Shown: positions 36,374-48,200 of the stretch, one piece after another
How positions within the stretch are numbered: the stretch's first letter is position 1
Layout of the letters: each line of letters begins with the position of its first letter
Origin: Vanessa cardui
Lineage: Eukaryota > Arthropoda > Insecta > Lepidoptera > Nymphalidae
NCBI RefSeq assembly: GCF_905220365.1
Contig: NC_061154.1
Coordinates: forward strand, 11,222,001 to 11,286,000
Direction: 5' to 3'
Length of the DNA stretch: 64,000 nt
Notes under the pieces: generated by a model
What the model was told of the DNA's origin: nothing
The model's database searches: none
What the model saw: only the letters and a program-made list of their open reading frames with translations
Translations under genes and position numbers: made by a program

Positions 36374-36399
36374 ATTAACTAACCTAACCTAACCTAACT
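36374..36399 (-). repeat. Short telomere-like (TTAGG)n run
   Basis: Three to four tandem CCTAA units (ctaacctaacctaacctaac) occur on the plus strand. TTAGG is the usual insect telomere unit. The run is too short to tell chance from an interstitial telomere scrap. Confidence 0.5.
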
Positions 36400-37522
36400 A
36401 AAACAGCTGGCTAGGTAGAAGAGTCAGGTACCGTATATCTTTATTTATACCCCTGATAGGTTGTATACATTTCATAATGGTTGATTAAGAACTAACGATG
36501 AGAAAACGCGTCAAACAACCAGCTTACTTATGCATGCATAATATTAGTCAAGATTAATCATATATGTTGTTTCATTTACCATTATCAGATTTTTCGTTTT
36601 AGCCTATGTTACATGCGGTTAAACTTAATAAAACCTTTCGCATGTAATTAACTTTAAGCTTCAGAGACTCGTTCAATTAACTAGTTTACAACGCTTATAG
36701 CCTGAATGATATCCTGTTTGCACTTAACGTCCGGTACATTGAAGACATATATGTGTAGAAATACGAATTCGCTTGAATATTCTCTAAATTAAATCTACAG
36801 TTCACTCAATATGATCGCAGCTATTTATAGCTGATGATTAAATTTGACATAAAATTTTGAAATAATATCGTATCGTACATGTTTATGTATTATAATTATA
36901 AATAAAACTAGTTCTGGTGACAAAGTGACATTATTCTGTTTAATTTTTTCACTTCGATTTCTCTACATCGGCAAATTTAATCAATTGACTTTGAATACGT
37001 TTATATTTCCGTATAGGTGTAGTATAATTTTGAATTTGAAATGGATGTTATGTTTCGTAAAAATGAATGCTAAATATCATTTATGCAAAAGCTCTACAAT
37101 TGTTATTGTTATTGAAGATTCATATCATTTTTATTTTTTAAATATGTAGTATATTTTATTAATGAAATATAAAGATTTTACTATTAATGGCATTGTGCCG
37201 TATATTCACATAGGTATTAAAGTAAACAGTTAGTAAAGTTACATAGTCTATGATTAAAATATTTTACATCTGTACATATCATATTCTTTTGCATATATCA
37301 TGTAGGTATAAAAGTCGAAGAATTGCTTGTAAGCTTATATACATAAGCTCTACACAAACCCAGCAACGGCATAATGATTGTATCACTGTCCATGGCTACG
37401 AGAAATACACTAGTACAGTTGTTATATCAATAAATATGTTTTTTGGGCATAATATGTACTTTAGACAATAATGAAAACTTAAAAAATTTAAAACGGGTTC
37501 GCAGATTTTGGTTACAAATTGT
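36400..37522. other. AT-rich non-coding DNA
   Basis: Nothing supportable was found here. Confidence 0.5.
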
Positions 37523-37595
37523 GCAGTCGGTAGGTCTTGAACCTACGCTTGCTAAGAGACTCTGGATTTCCCAGACGCCACTCGGCCACGACTGC
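37523..37595 (-). tRNA. tRNA-Ser-like gene, probably a pseudogene
   Basis: The minus strand starts GCAGTCGTGGCCGAGTGG and ends CGACTGC, forming a perfect 7-bp acceptor stem. The T arm is GTAGG-TTCAAGA-CCTAC with a 5-bp stem, and a longer variable region is present. These are hallmarks of tRNA-Ser, and both pol III boxes are recognisable. The length is 73 instead of about 82. The D loop lacks roughly six bases and the anticodon stem TCTGG/CCAGA encloses only five loop bases, so no clean anticodon can be read. It is a decayed tRNA gene or the head of a tRNA-derived repeat. Confidence 0.6.
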
Positions 37596-38282
37596 CGATG
37601 GAAAATCGGCGAATTTGCGTACATAATGTAAGGGTATATTGAAATAATTTTATTTCAATTCTTATACCTTTACCCGAGACAATTATTAATAGGTATAATA
37701 ATATAAAAAAAAATAATGCAGTCCCATTTTTTATAAAGAGGAACTTTCTTCTATTTAAGTCATAAATAGTATAATTAAAGTGCAAATTTAACGCATTTCC
37801 AATTTTTAATATTGAATTTGTTGCTTTATGATTTACAAAATATATTTATCGAATTACTCACCTCCACGTTAAATTGTTATCAGAGTGCAAGTTGTAGTGA
37901 ATGATGCTTGGGCTTACATCTTACTGTGCGTGAGGCAATTAAGAGTAAAAAAGGTAAAAACACAAATTAGATTATATTTGTTTACCTCAACTTATTAATT
38001 AAATGAAGAATACCCTCCACACTTTCCAATAAAAAAATAATTATTTGTAAATAGACGTTTATGTTATTTTCATTAACTTACATTATATTGTTAATATTGA
38101 ACAAATAATAAATTAGGTCATAATTATTAAAACTATAACCAAAACCATACCTACTAAAATAAAGTTTTTGTTTGTAATAATTAATGTTAAAGTAAATACC
38201 CGTACAATTTCAATGATAAAAAAATGCAATAATGAAATATTTATATTTGTTCTGTCGTGCTATTGTGCAGTACAAATATAAA
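37596..38282. other. AT-rich non-coding DNA
   Basis: Nothing supportable was found here. Confidence 0.5.
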
Positions 38283-38362
38283 CAGCTCGATAGGATACGA
38301 ACCTATGCTCTCAAAAGGAAACAAATTTTCCCCAGGCGCTGTAACCGGCAGGCTACAACTGC
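38283..38362 (-). pseudogene. tRNA-Ser-like pseudogene
   Basis: The minus strand begins GCAGTTGTAGCC and has a T arm ATAGG-TTCGTAT-CCTAT with a B-box-like GGTTCGTATCC. The middle is irregular and the acceptor stem pairs only with a one-base bulge. It resembles the copy at 37523-37595, and the word cggcgaat follows both on the plus strand, hinting at a shared origin. Confidence 0.45.
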
Positions 38363-39409
38363 TTATCGGAATACGGCGAATGTACCTATACTTATTAAGT
38401 TAATTTACTTTTTTAAAGGAATATTTTTGGTTTAATAAGACTGTATATGATTACTTTGATATATTCTACTATATACCATTAATTTATACCTAGTTTGTAA
38501 ATTAATATTCGTTACTTATTATAATAGTTTTTGTATTAGAGGAAAGATTCGATGTGGCTTTTTAGTTGTACTTAAGAAATGAAATAACGTGGGTAATATT
38601 GTCGCAAATGCTAAATAAAATAGACGATATGATGTACTTGGATACCTTAACTGGTAACACTTTTTCCTTGTTCTAGAATTGTTTTAGAGCATCAGAATAT
38701 CGATTATAATAATAAATGACTCGCCCAAACTTAATAAGGGCAATAAAGTGTATGGATGTAAATCTAAGGTTTCTAATCGATTTCAATTAAAAATTCGTCA
38801 GAACATGAAAATGCAATTTACCTGATAATACGATATGCTTAGAGGGTGGCATTTTCTTGAAGAAACAACTCTCTTTAATAAAAAAATTATATGCGCTCTA
38901 CCTTCTGGTATACATCATTATATATCATTTGCAACGTTGGGCTTACTTGTATTTTCTATTAAGGTATGTCTTAAGATAAATATGAAAGGTGCCGCAATTC
39001 CTTCTGGTGCCATGAGCAAATTGGTTGATGTAACTAACATGGTCGAATGAACTAATTTCGTTTATATTCGATTAAGTTTATAATATAGATACTTTAATGA
39101 AATTTAATTTAATATAAGATAACTGCAATATAAAGTTCAATGACCTAAGATTATCTAATAGCAGAAGAAAACATGTAATGCGCGTTTTTTTAATTAATAA
39201 CTAAAATCAGGTTGTGGAAAATATTGTACGTTACTTTCGTAATGAGGAAAGGCATTGTAAAGACTGGATAATACTAAAAATAAATACCTACCCACACAAC
39301 CTGCAACATGAACAAAATAAAAACTTGAGTATGAATAGATACACCCGTTCACATTATGACAATGTGAACTATTGACACTTAAAAGTAAAGGTAATCCGTA
39401 AAATTTCAA
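38363..39409. other. AT-rich non-coding DNA
   Basis: Nothing supportable was found here. Confidence 0.5.
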
Positions 39410-39678
39410 ACTGCAGTTTCATCTTCCTTTGAGGAAAAGGCTTGGTTAATAATAATATACCTCAATGCTTGAATGCTGGAATGGGTTGGCTGATACACAT
39501 ATCGGAAGATTTTCATTGAAAATTGACACGTGCAAGTGTCAAGATGTTTTCCTTCATCGCCGAGTACGAGATAAATTATAAACCCAAATTAAGCAAATGG
39601 AAATTCAATGACGCTCGCCTGATTTGAACTCACAATCATCGGTTAAGATAGTCGTTCTAACCGCAGGGCTATATCGGG
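39410..39678 (-). repeat. Decayed full-span SINE copy
   Basis: The minus-strand copy runs from the tail side ('ctttgaggaaaaggcttgg') through 'ttccttcatcgccgagtacg' to the head ('aatcatcggttaagatagtc', 'gttctaaccgcagggct'). It has many substitutions and lacks the cagcagtggg word. Confidence 0.75.
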
Positions 39679-40647
39679 TTTTTATTTTACGCTTAGCGAT
39701 TGTAAAAATCGGTGTTCACAAGCAGTCACAGTACAAACTCATTTCGAATTTCCAATTATTAAAATCGTAATAAATAAATCCAACTGGAGCTTGTAAATGA
39801 AAAACAAACATAAACAGAATGCGTTTGAGCGGAATGACGTAAAGATACAGTCGAGGCACAGCGATTCGAACTGATATTGGCTCCCAGGTACGGGTTGATA
39901 TTGAGTTATGATTCAATATTAATTTTATTTGTCTAACTCCACTCCGTCTGCGCCGGCCAGGTTCGTTACGGAATTTTAAATTGCAGTCGCGGATGATTCG
40001 AATCAATTGTGCTTCTCAATTTTTAAGATATTTTATCGAAAACGTGCTTGAACATTTATAAGTTAAATTATGACTGTAAAATCACAGCGCTGTTTTGCTT
40101 TATTATCTTAATGTCAATTGATGTCATTAAAACAAATATTAAATTTTAATAATATAAGCAAAAACGTAGGTAATATTCTGTACAAATAAAAAATGTATGT
40201 TTGTCTTCTATTCGCTTCTAAATCATTGGTGATATTGTAATGTAAATTTGATGGGTTCTCGTCTATGGTTTCTACGTATAAAAACAAGAAATATGTTTTT
40301 AATCAAATGACATTTTTAAAAAAATAATCGAAAATTTGCGACTTAAACGGGTACGGTGTTCTTTATTTTTGGATATACTTCTATATGAAAATAATGTTCT
40401 ATTAAAATAATAATACCATGGAGCTGCTAATTAGACACGATCTTTAGCAGTGAGAGGGAATTTGCATAAAATACAAGAGCTCCTTGAAATATAAAAGTAC
40501 TTCCATCGCTTCTATTTTCAGTACAAATATTCAAGTTAAGTTAATACTTTTGTATATGTAACAAGGCGTATAAACAAGCGAATTGGAAGACAACTAGACT
40601 TAATTTTAATTAAATTATTTCGATAAATAACTATTCAGTGTATTTGT
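39679..40647. other. AT-rich non-coding DNA
   Basis: Nothing supportable was found here. Confidence 0.5.
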
Positions 40648-40800
40648 GTTCCGGTTTGAAGGGTGAGTAAGCTAGTGTAACGCACATGGGACATATCACC
40701 TTATTTTCCAAGGTTGGAGGAGCACTGGCCATGTTATGGATAAAATATATTAAAGTGTAATAATTATGTCTATAGGCGGCGGTGACCCCTTATCATCAGT
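40648..40800 (-). repeat. Interspersed repeat (family of 22321), reverse copy
   Basis: The plus strand 'gttccggtttgaagggtgag', 'taagctagtgtaac', 'ccaaggttgg' and 'ctataggcggcggtgacccc' is the reverse complement of the middle of 22321-22520, moderately decayed. Confidence 0.7.
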
Positions 40801-41431
40801 ACCACTTCACTCATAAAGATAATTAATAAAAAAACCCTGTAAACCTATTATGTTAAAAATAATACAACGCACTCTTACGAAAAAAATAATAATAAATATT
40901 CATTCACTTGCCACACACTTGCTCTCAGAGGCAATTAATGGTATTGTTAGTATTACAAATAAAACACATACGTCCCCTTCTCTCACTACCGTGAGGGTTA
41001 AAGAGAACCATATGGATGTACATTGTACAGTCAGTGTATGTAGAAATAAAATCATAATCGAATATTTTCATACGAAAATATATCCTATCGTGATGAAATA
41101 AGATTTAAAATACGAAAACAATATAATATAATATTTTTACGAATTCGCTCATGGAATTGTGTTTTGCGTCATGGATAATAAATTTATATTATTGATTAAA
41201 AATTGCTGCCGCTGACCAATACTTTAATCCTGTTTGTAATATTATTGCTAATGCAGATATATTGCATACATCGGGGGGTGAGTTTGTAAGAAGAAACGTT
41301 TTTAGGGTGACTAATTATCTTTTGTGTTCAAATTCAATATTAATACATTGTTTATTCGTTGGAACCGATACTATGTCAATTGAAATAGTATGTTTTCCAT
41401 GAAAATATAAACATTAACTTTATACTTTTGA
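40801..41431. other. AT-rich non-coding DNA
   Basis: Nothing supportable was found here. Confidence 0.5.
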
Positions 41432-41735
41432 GAGCTGAGATGGCCCAGTGGTTAGAACGCGTGCATCTTAACCGATGATTGTTGGTTCAAGCTCAGGGAA
41501 GCACCACTATATATAAATGTGCCGAATTTGTGTTTATAATTCATCTCGTGCTTGGCAGTGAAAACATCGTGAGGATGTGTCGTGCATGTGTCTAATTTCA
41601 TCGAAATTCTGCCCCATGTGCATTCCACCAACCCGCGTTGGAACGGCGTGGTGGAATATGTTCCAAACCCTCTCCTTAATGAAAGAGGAGGCCTTATCCC
41701 AGCAGTGGGAAATTTACCGGCTGTTACTTTACTTT
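41432..41735 (+). mobile_element. Near full-length tRNA-type SINE
   Basis: Head 'gagctgagatggcccagtgg' with 'gttagaacgcgtgcatctta', a B-box-like GTTCAAGCTC, the body from 'aattcatctcgtgcttggc' to 'cccagcagtgggaaattta', and a ctttacttttt tail. One of the best copies in the window. Confidence 0.88.
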
Positions 41736-43792
41736 TTCTACTTTTATACTTTGTTATATAATTCCAAAATTAAAATTAATATCGGTGCTGTAAAATGTAT
41801 TTTATTTTATCGAAAAATCATTATTGTAACTAACATATACTCGTAGAGCAACTCTGTCCCGGAGGGATCTCGGTTGCTCAATGAACGAATGTCACCCCCA
41901 GTAGAGATATTGCAATATTTAATGTTTTACTTTCTAATAAAAACAGGAACGCAGCTGTGATGCATTAGCTACGCCAGCATGTAATGCTTTGTATTTTTCT
42001 AGGGCACTTGAAAACCACTTTAATTCCTGCAATAATATTGTTCAATTCATGCTTTCATTAAAACATACACTTATTATAGCTATAATATTATAATTCTCGC
42101 TCAAGAAACTTTAATATTATATAATTTTATTATTATATTTAAAAGTTAATTTAAAAGGGAATTTAATTTGGCAACGCGATACGTATTCTGTCATATCAAC
42201 GATTGTAACGCCCTTGTTTGAGGTACGAACCCATTACGGTGTCATATTCAATTACCTTAAATCTAAAAGTAATCATGAATATTGTGATAGATTTGATTGG
42301 AAATTGTGTTTTATCGAGGGTACTGTAGCCACAAAAATTAGAAACAGCAATCGTTATTTTTTTATAATCAATTTTGATTTATAGTCTTAAATTTACAATG
42401 AAAGTACGAACAAAAATAGAATTAATTATCCTGTAATCAAGTGAAGATATTGTAAAGTTTAATTAATAATGTGTTACGTTTATTTGTAACACAAACTACG
42501 TAGTGTTTCGTTTATATTGTTTACGAATAAGCGCCGCCTTGTATCGACCGTATCGGCAGCCTCTCTACCGAGTGTTATTATTTGATGCGGTAATGTAGGG
42601 CTTTAGGAACCCTTCACGAAGGGACGCTGAGGGGCAAAGTAGACAGGTAGCTCGTTGTACGAGAGAGCGAAAGATTAAGCGTTTTAGGAATATATATTGA
42701 AAGAAAAACTATACATATTTTTTATCAATATCTAGTAAATGTGAGGAGATATATATGTATATATATTATTTATCAAATTATTATTAAGTTATATAACATA
42801 GTTACGAATATTTGGGTAATGAACACGAAAATACCCTTAAATTTATACGAATTTAAGACAATTGTATTAATAAAGCACACGTGATACAGTAGATTGAAAT
42901 TGAGGTTATGATTCTACTAAGTAAAATAAAAATATATTCCACTATGCTCACATACGTTTCTATAATGCTGTACACCTGATCTAAGTCACCTTCTAAGTTA
43001 TGGCAATCTTTTAGAGGGTAACTATTTCTTTAGATTGAAAAGGGAAAAAAACTGTTATCGATGAATACCTGTTGCCAACGGGTCGGTTTTTCTCATAATT
43101 TATTAATCAAGTCCTGAACGCTAGGTAAAGGAACAAAGAATTTTACGATGCATCTCGATTTAAAAAGTACTTATCCAATTGTTATCATATGATTTTATGA
43201 TGGATTAATGGGAATCAGCAAATGGACAAATTAAAAAAAAAATGTTATGTATTTAGAAGCTTTCTATAATCATTTTATCCTTATATCTGAATAGCACGAG
43301 AATATAGTACAAATACTTTACGGGCAATTTTTTTTTGTTTTCTGTTTACGTCGTGAAAAGAATATTTTATCTCTTTATATTCGTTCATTATCTCAACAAC
43401 GATCAAATTAAAAGACTAATAATCAAATATGTTAAATAATTAACCATTTTAGTTCAAAAGCAATTTTTTCCGGAAGACTGAAGACATATAAGGCACATAA
43501 CGTGATTGCGTGTTTGCGTTGATTGTCTGAATACGGAAATGTTTAGAAGACTTCGATTACATTCACTGAATTTACAGCGGTATGGCAAGCTTCGCAAACA
43601 ACAAAGGCATGTTTCAATCCACTTGATGGTTTTTAGTTACATCACGGAGTACTCAAATATTTGCGATGAAGCCCTGGTCCTTTTGTTTGATTCATTAAAA
43701 ATGTATCAATTTCACTCATTTCAACGTAAAATATATAATATTACTTTTAAACAGCGTAGAATTACATTAAATAATTCCTTTGTTTCATTATA
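41736..43792. other. Non-coding DNA
   Basis: No gene was seen. A G+C-richer patch spans about 42525-42665. Confidence 0.5.
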
Positions 43793-43860
43793 GATGCTAG
43801 ACAGCTTTGATTATTTATATGTCTAGACATATAAATAATCTAAGCAGTCCATCTATCTGG
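43793..43860. repeat. Palindrome-cored inverted repeat
   Basis: A perfect 32-bp palindrome (43809-43840, halves gattatttatatgtct and its complement) is continued outward by imperfect complementarity between 'tagatgctagacagctt' on the left and 'taagcagtccatcta' on the right. It is a hairpin-forming element or a tiny foldback MITE. Confidence 0.75.
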
Positions 43861-43948
43861 TCTATCTAGATAGACTGTCACAGCTTAGAACGTGTCGAAA
43901 AAAAGCTATCTACATTTGGCCAGTGGATACACGCACCTTATTATAGTA

Positions 43949-44244
43949 GGGCCGAGGGTTTGAGCCCAGTGGAGTTAACCGATGATCACGGATTCAAACC
44001 CAGGCGGGCACCACAGAATATTCATATGCTTATTTTGTATTGATAATTCATCTTGTGCTTGGCGGTGAAGGAAAACATCGTGAGGAAACTTGCATGTGTG
44101 TACTTACTTTCAAAGAAATTGTGCCACATGTGTATTCCACCAACACGCATTGGAACAGCGTGGTAGAATATGTTCCAAATCTTCTCCTTAAAAGGAAAAG
44201 GAGGCCTTAAGACAGCAGTGGCAAATTTACAGGCTGTTGTTCTA
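43949..44244 (+). mobile_element. tRNA-type SINE with damaged head
   Basis: The head is reduced ('gagcccagtggagttaaccg', then GGATTCAAACCC). The body is complete from 'aattcatcttgtgcttggcg' to 'gacagcagtggcaaatttac' and 'aggctgttgtt'. The cagcagtggg word is mutated. Confidence 0.82.
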
Positions 44245-44958
44245 TCATAGTAGGCGTATCTATAGATAAGACACTAAAGTCGGACTGTTTATTTTAGATC
44301 TTTCACAGCGCAGACAGATAGCGCGACACTCTATATAGATATAAAGATAACCTAAGTTAATCTGCAACAAATTTATATAAGTAGGCGAAACAATATTTAA
44401 AAAAAAAAAATTGGAACGGTCTATTTTTCTTGCCTTGATTGGATTGGTGGAAAAATGATCCATAGTACGAATGGCGTAGGTAATTCTCAAACAATATTTA
44501 AAAATGTGTAGGTAATCAAGACTTCTCTTTTGGTGTACAACGGATTGCTCTGCCGTGTTTCTGACGTTGCCGACTTCTTCATTTTTGCTCACTAGCTCCT
44601 GTACGCTGACATCGAAAATGCATTTTAATTTTAACTCTTTCACTGCGTATCGCTTTCGATATCGATTGGAATTACGCCGAAGTCAAAATCTATTATAACG
44701 CAGCATAGAATTGCCTATCCAATAACTTACTTATATAAGGGCCTTGCATTCGAGCTATGTTTTTGTAATACTTCATGATATCTTGTTGATAAATATAAGG
44801 TGTGATAAAGCGAGTTACCTGTTGTATAATCGTTCCAGAGAATAGTTACTTCTCAGAATAGTGTTTCTTTTATTATGTGTAAATACAAGTTCCTGATCTA
44901 TTACGTCACAATTTCAAATATCACTTTTAACTATTATAATTTAGAGGCAATTTATTTA
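44245..44958. other. Non-coding DNA
   Basis: A 127-codon minus frame (44643-44260) has a protein-like first 45 residues but then becomes AT-driven. No domain was recognised, and it is not called as a gene. Confidence 0.4.
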
Positions 44959-45222
44959 TGAGCTGAGATGGCCCAGTAGTTAGAAGGCGTGCATCTTAAC
45001 CGATGATTGCGGGTTCAAATTCAGGCAAGCACCGCTGAATATTCATGTGCTTAATTTGTGTTTATAATTCATTTCGTGCTCGGCGGTGAAGGAAAACATC
45101 GTGAGGAAATCTGAATGTGCCTAATTCTATAAAAATTCTGCCACATATGTATTCCACCAACATTGGAACAGCGTGGTGGAATATGTTCCAAACCTTCCTT
45201 CAAGGGGAGAAGAGTTGTTGTT
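44959..45222 (+). mobile_element. tRNA-type SINE, 3' end shortened
   Basis: Clean head 'gagctgagatggcccagtag', 'ccgatgattgcgggttcaaa' and a complete middle body. The 3' end jumps from 'tcaaggggagaagag' to 'ttgttgttatg', losing the cagcagtggg block. Confidence 0.85.
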
Positions 45223-48200
45223 ATGTATGATGAATAAATGAAAATAAATAAATGAAAATGAAAAACATATTTTTTAATTTTAAGTTTTGATAAAAACGTT
45301 TATATAGCCCAATCACAAATTAATATTAATATTGGTGGTGGCTGCACCCAAAAGCTTTGTTTTACTGTGAAAATACCTAATATACATTTAGTGAACCGTG
45401 TCCATATCAGTCAGCAATCTAATTTTCTTAACCGCAAACGCTGCAGAGCTGAGTCTAGTCACCATGGCGAGGTCGCCATTGCAGCTAAACATATTATGTC
45501 GTGATTCTGTAGTGTCTAGAATGTCTAATGCTTCACCGATTATGCATTTGTTTTACACTTACGTTTCGAGTTTTAAAACTGTTATATTTTGTCTTTTTAC
45601 TATGAAATGGTATATTTTACATTTACATCGTCATAATAAAACTTTTCTAGTTTATTTGGTTTCAAAGTATTGTCGCTAAGAAAAAAAAAATATTTTTTCA
45701 TATTTAGTATTTTATCCTAAGCATATAGAAATTGTATGTTCGTCTTCATTTGTTGTTTGTATTTTTTTTAATAATAGTAATGATTTAATAACATTTTAAT
45801 CTAATATGTTAAAGATAAAATTTTGCTCCAGCTAGACGAGTAGAATAGTAAAAAAAATTCTTGTAAAAGGATTAATTTTAGAAACCATGAAAAGTTACTG
45901 GCCAGTTAGATAATACGACTGTATAAAAATAAAAACGTAAATATTGTAACTGAACTAATGTATACTATTCGATATTTAAAATTTCAATTAAATGTGGTTT
46001 TATCATTTTGGCGCCAAATGTATGAGTTAAAGGTAACAATTAAATGAAATCAAAACAAAACTTGTGATAGGTTTTAAAAAATCTATAAATCTTTAGAATA
46101 AACGTGATGTTTCGCGGAACTCACTCGTAATTATAAGTATACACGTTTCAAAATGGCGTATATCCGTAATTCGTTTGTCAACATTTGAGGAGTGACATAC
46201 GAAGTGAATTCTAATAGAATCGCACAGGCGGCCAGCGCTAGTTTGTCCATGATTAAGTCCGATTACAGAAACGGTGGTTGATATAAATGAAGACTAGCCA
46301 GACTCACGCACACATATTTTTGTATTGTATTTCCTTTCTCTTTCTTTGTACTCTCTTTATATATTTAAGCATAAAATTTGAATTTAATAATAAATCTAAT
46401 AAATGTAAACATTAATTGGGAAGTCATTATAATATACGGGGTCTTCTAGTTTAGGGGTACAGGGCCTCTTTGATATTTGTAATTTCATCTATTAACAATA
46501 AATTTATTGGATCGTCTGTAGTAACGCGTTTATTGTTTTATAAATTGATCACGTCTTGGAGTGTTAAAATATTATTTGAACATATAACTGATCGAAGTTA
46601 TACCAAACATTGTATATATATGTATCCCAAAAATCAAGTAAATGTTTCTATATTTAATAAAGTAGGTACTTGGAAAAATCCAATCGTCTTAACTAGAAGT
46701 TTGCTAGTATTTAACATGTAATCGTTACTTTTGTGTGAATATACTCGTATATGAAAATTTTATTAGGTATCTCAAAATAAATAGTTACAGTCTGGATGGT
46801 ATAAATTGTTGAAATATAATTTAAGCTTAGTTTTCACTTGATGTAAGTTGTAGAGGCGTTTGCACGTTTTCCAGCGCCGTGTCGCGTTAGCAGCTGGGAA
46901 GCGAATCGAGCCCATGGGAAATCAACAGCTTGTCCGGCATACGCGAACATATATGCAGAAATGTGTTCGGAGTGCACTTAAGTAGGCGTAGTTGTAAAGG
47001 TGAGAGTTGACAAGGAACGCCATTGAATGAAAACGCCATTCCAGTTTTTAAATATCACAACACGCTTAGGTGAAATTACTAAGCTGTATGTAATTTATTT
47101 ATTTCTAATAATATTTATTCGTTAATGTTTTGAATTATTTCTTATCATTATTAAATTATAAATTAAATAACTTTTTTTTTGTTATTGTAATTTGAGCATT
47201 TATTACATTGAAACAATAATGCTTTCATTTAGGAGTTCTTACTCTGAGCAGTCGGTTTCCAAGAAATGTTTAAATATAATTGAGTCAATAAAACAATGAT
47301 ATGCGAAAATATTAACATTTTTAGTTATTATAAATAAAATAAAAAACTATACATACATTAACATACATATAACAAAGTTAGTTAGTGCGCAAGATTTAGC
47401 CGAGTTTATATAGAGAACTCAAATAATGTCAGTACCGGTCAACGTCAGTCCTGTTTGCCAAATGAAGAGATGATTTAGTCACAAATAGCACTGGAGATTC
47501 TGTTACGCTAGCAATGAAAATTAAAGCACGTTTCACAATCGATTTTCACTCTCTTTTGTACAAAGGAAAACACCTATGATATTATGGGTCTGAGTTTTGG
47601 TATGATTATTTTTTAATGTAATCAGTTTTTACTCCGTAGAGTTTTATATACCTACGTCTTTATAGTTTTATATACTTAAAATGAACCGAATATTGTTGGT
47701 CCCCGAATACCTCCGATTTGAATATATAAAAAAGTTCAATTGAAATAGTAATAAAAAACTATTATTTCATTGCTTTAAGTAGAAAATCATAAATATTGTA
47801 ATTTAATTGATTTTATATTTTTGACTTAAATATTACTAAAAAATTAAATAATCATGCAACATTAAAATACATTTAAGGAATTTAATAGTTTAAGTTTTGT
47901 ATAATATTAATAATAACACAAAAGCCATATTTATTTAAAATATAAACCTATATCAGCTTTTTATAGTATATAAATATAATATGATATCATAACTTACTAT
48001 ATTAGCAATATCACTAACAACCATTATCATTTTGTTAAATTTACAATAGTCGTTTTAAAGTATAAGTATAATTAATATTCAGAAAAATAATCTTCATTAG
48101 TATTTCTTCAATTTAGTCAATATATAGTAATCATTTTGTGTTTATTGTTGAGTGTTCAAGGCTTCTGATATAGTTGTATCAACAGACAGCAGTAACAGTA

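Noticed and set aside
37443..37631. Protein reading through the tRNA-Ser-like sequence
   Set aside because: The stem pairing and pol III boxes explain the sequence better than a short peptide.
44260..44643. 127-codon minus-strand frame
   Set aside because: Only the first third looks protein-like; it then becomes low-information AT-rich sequence with no recognisable motif or splice support.
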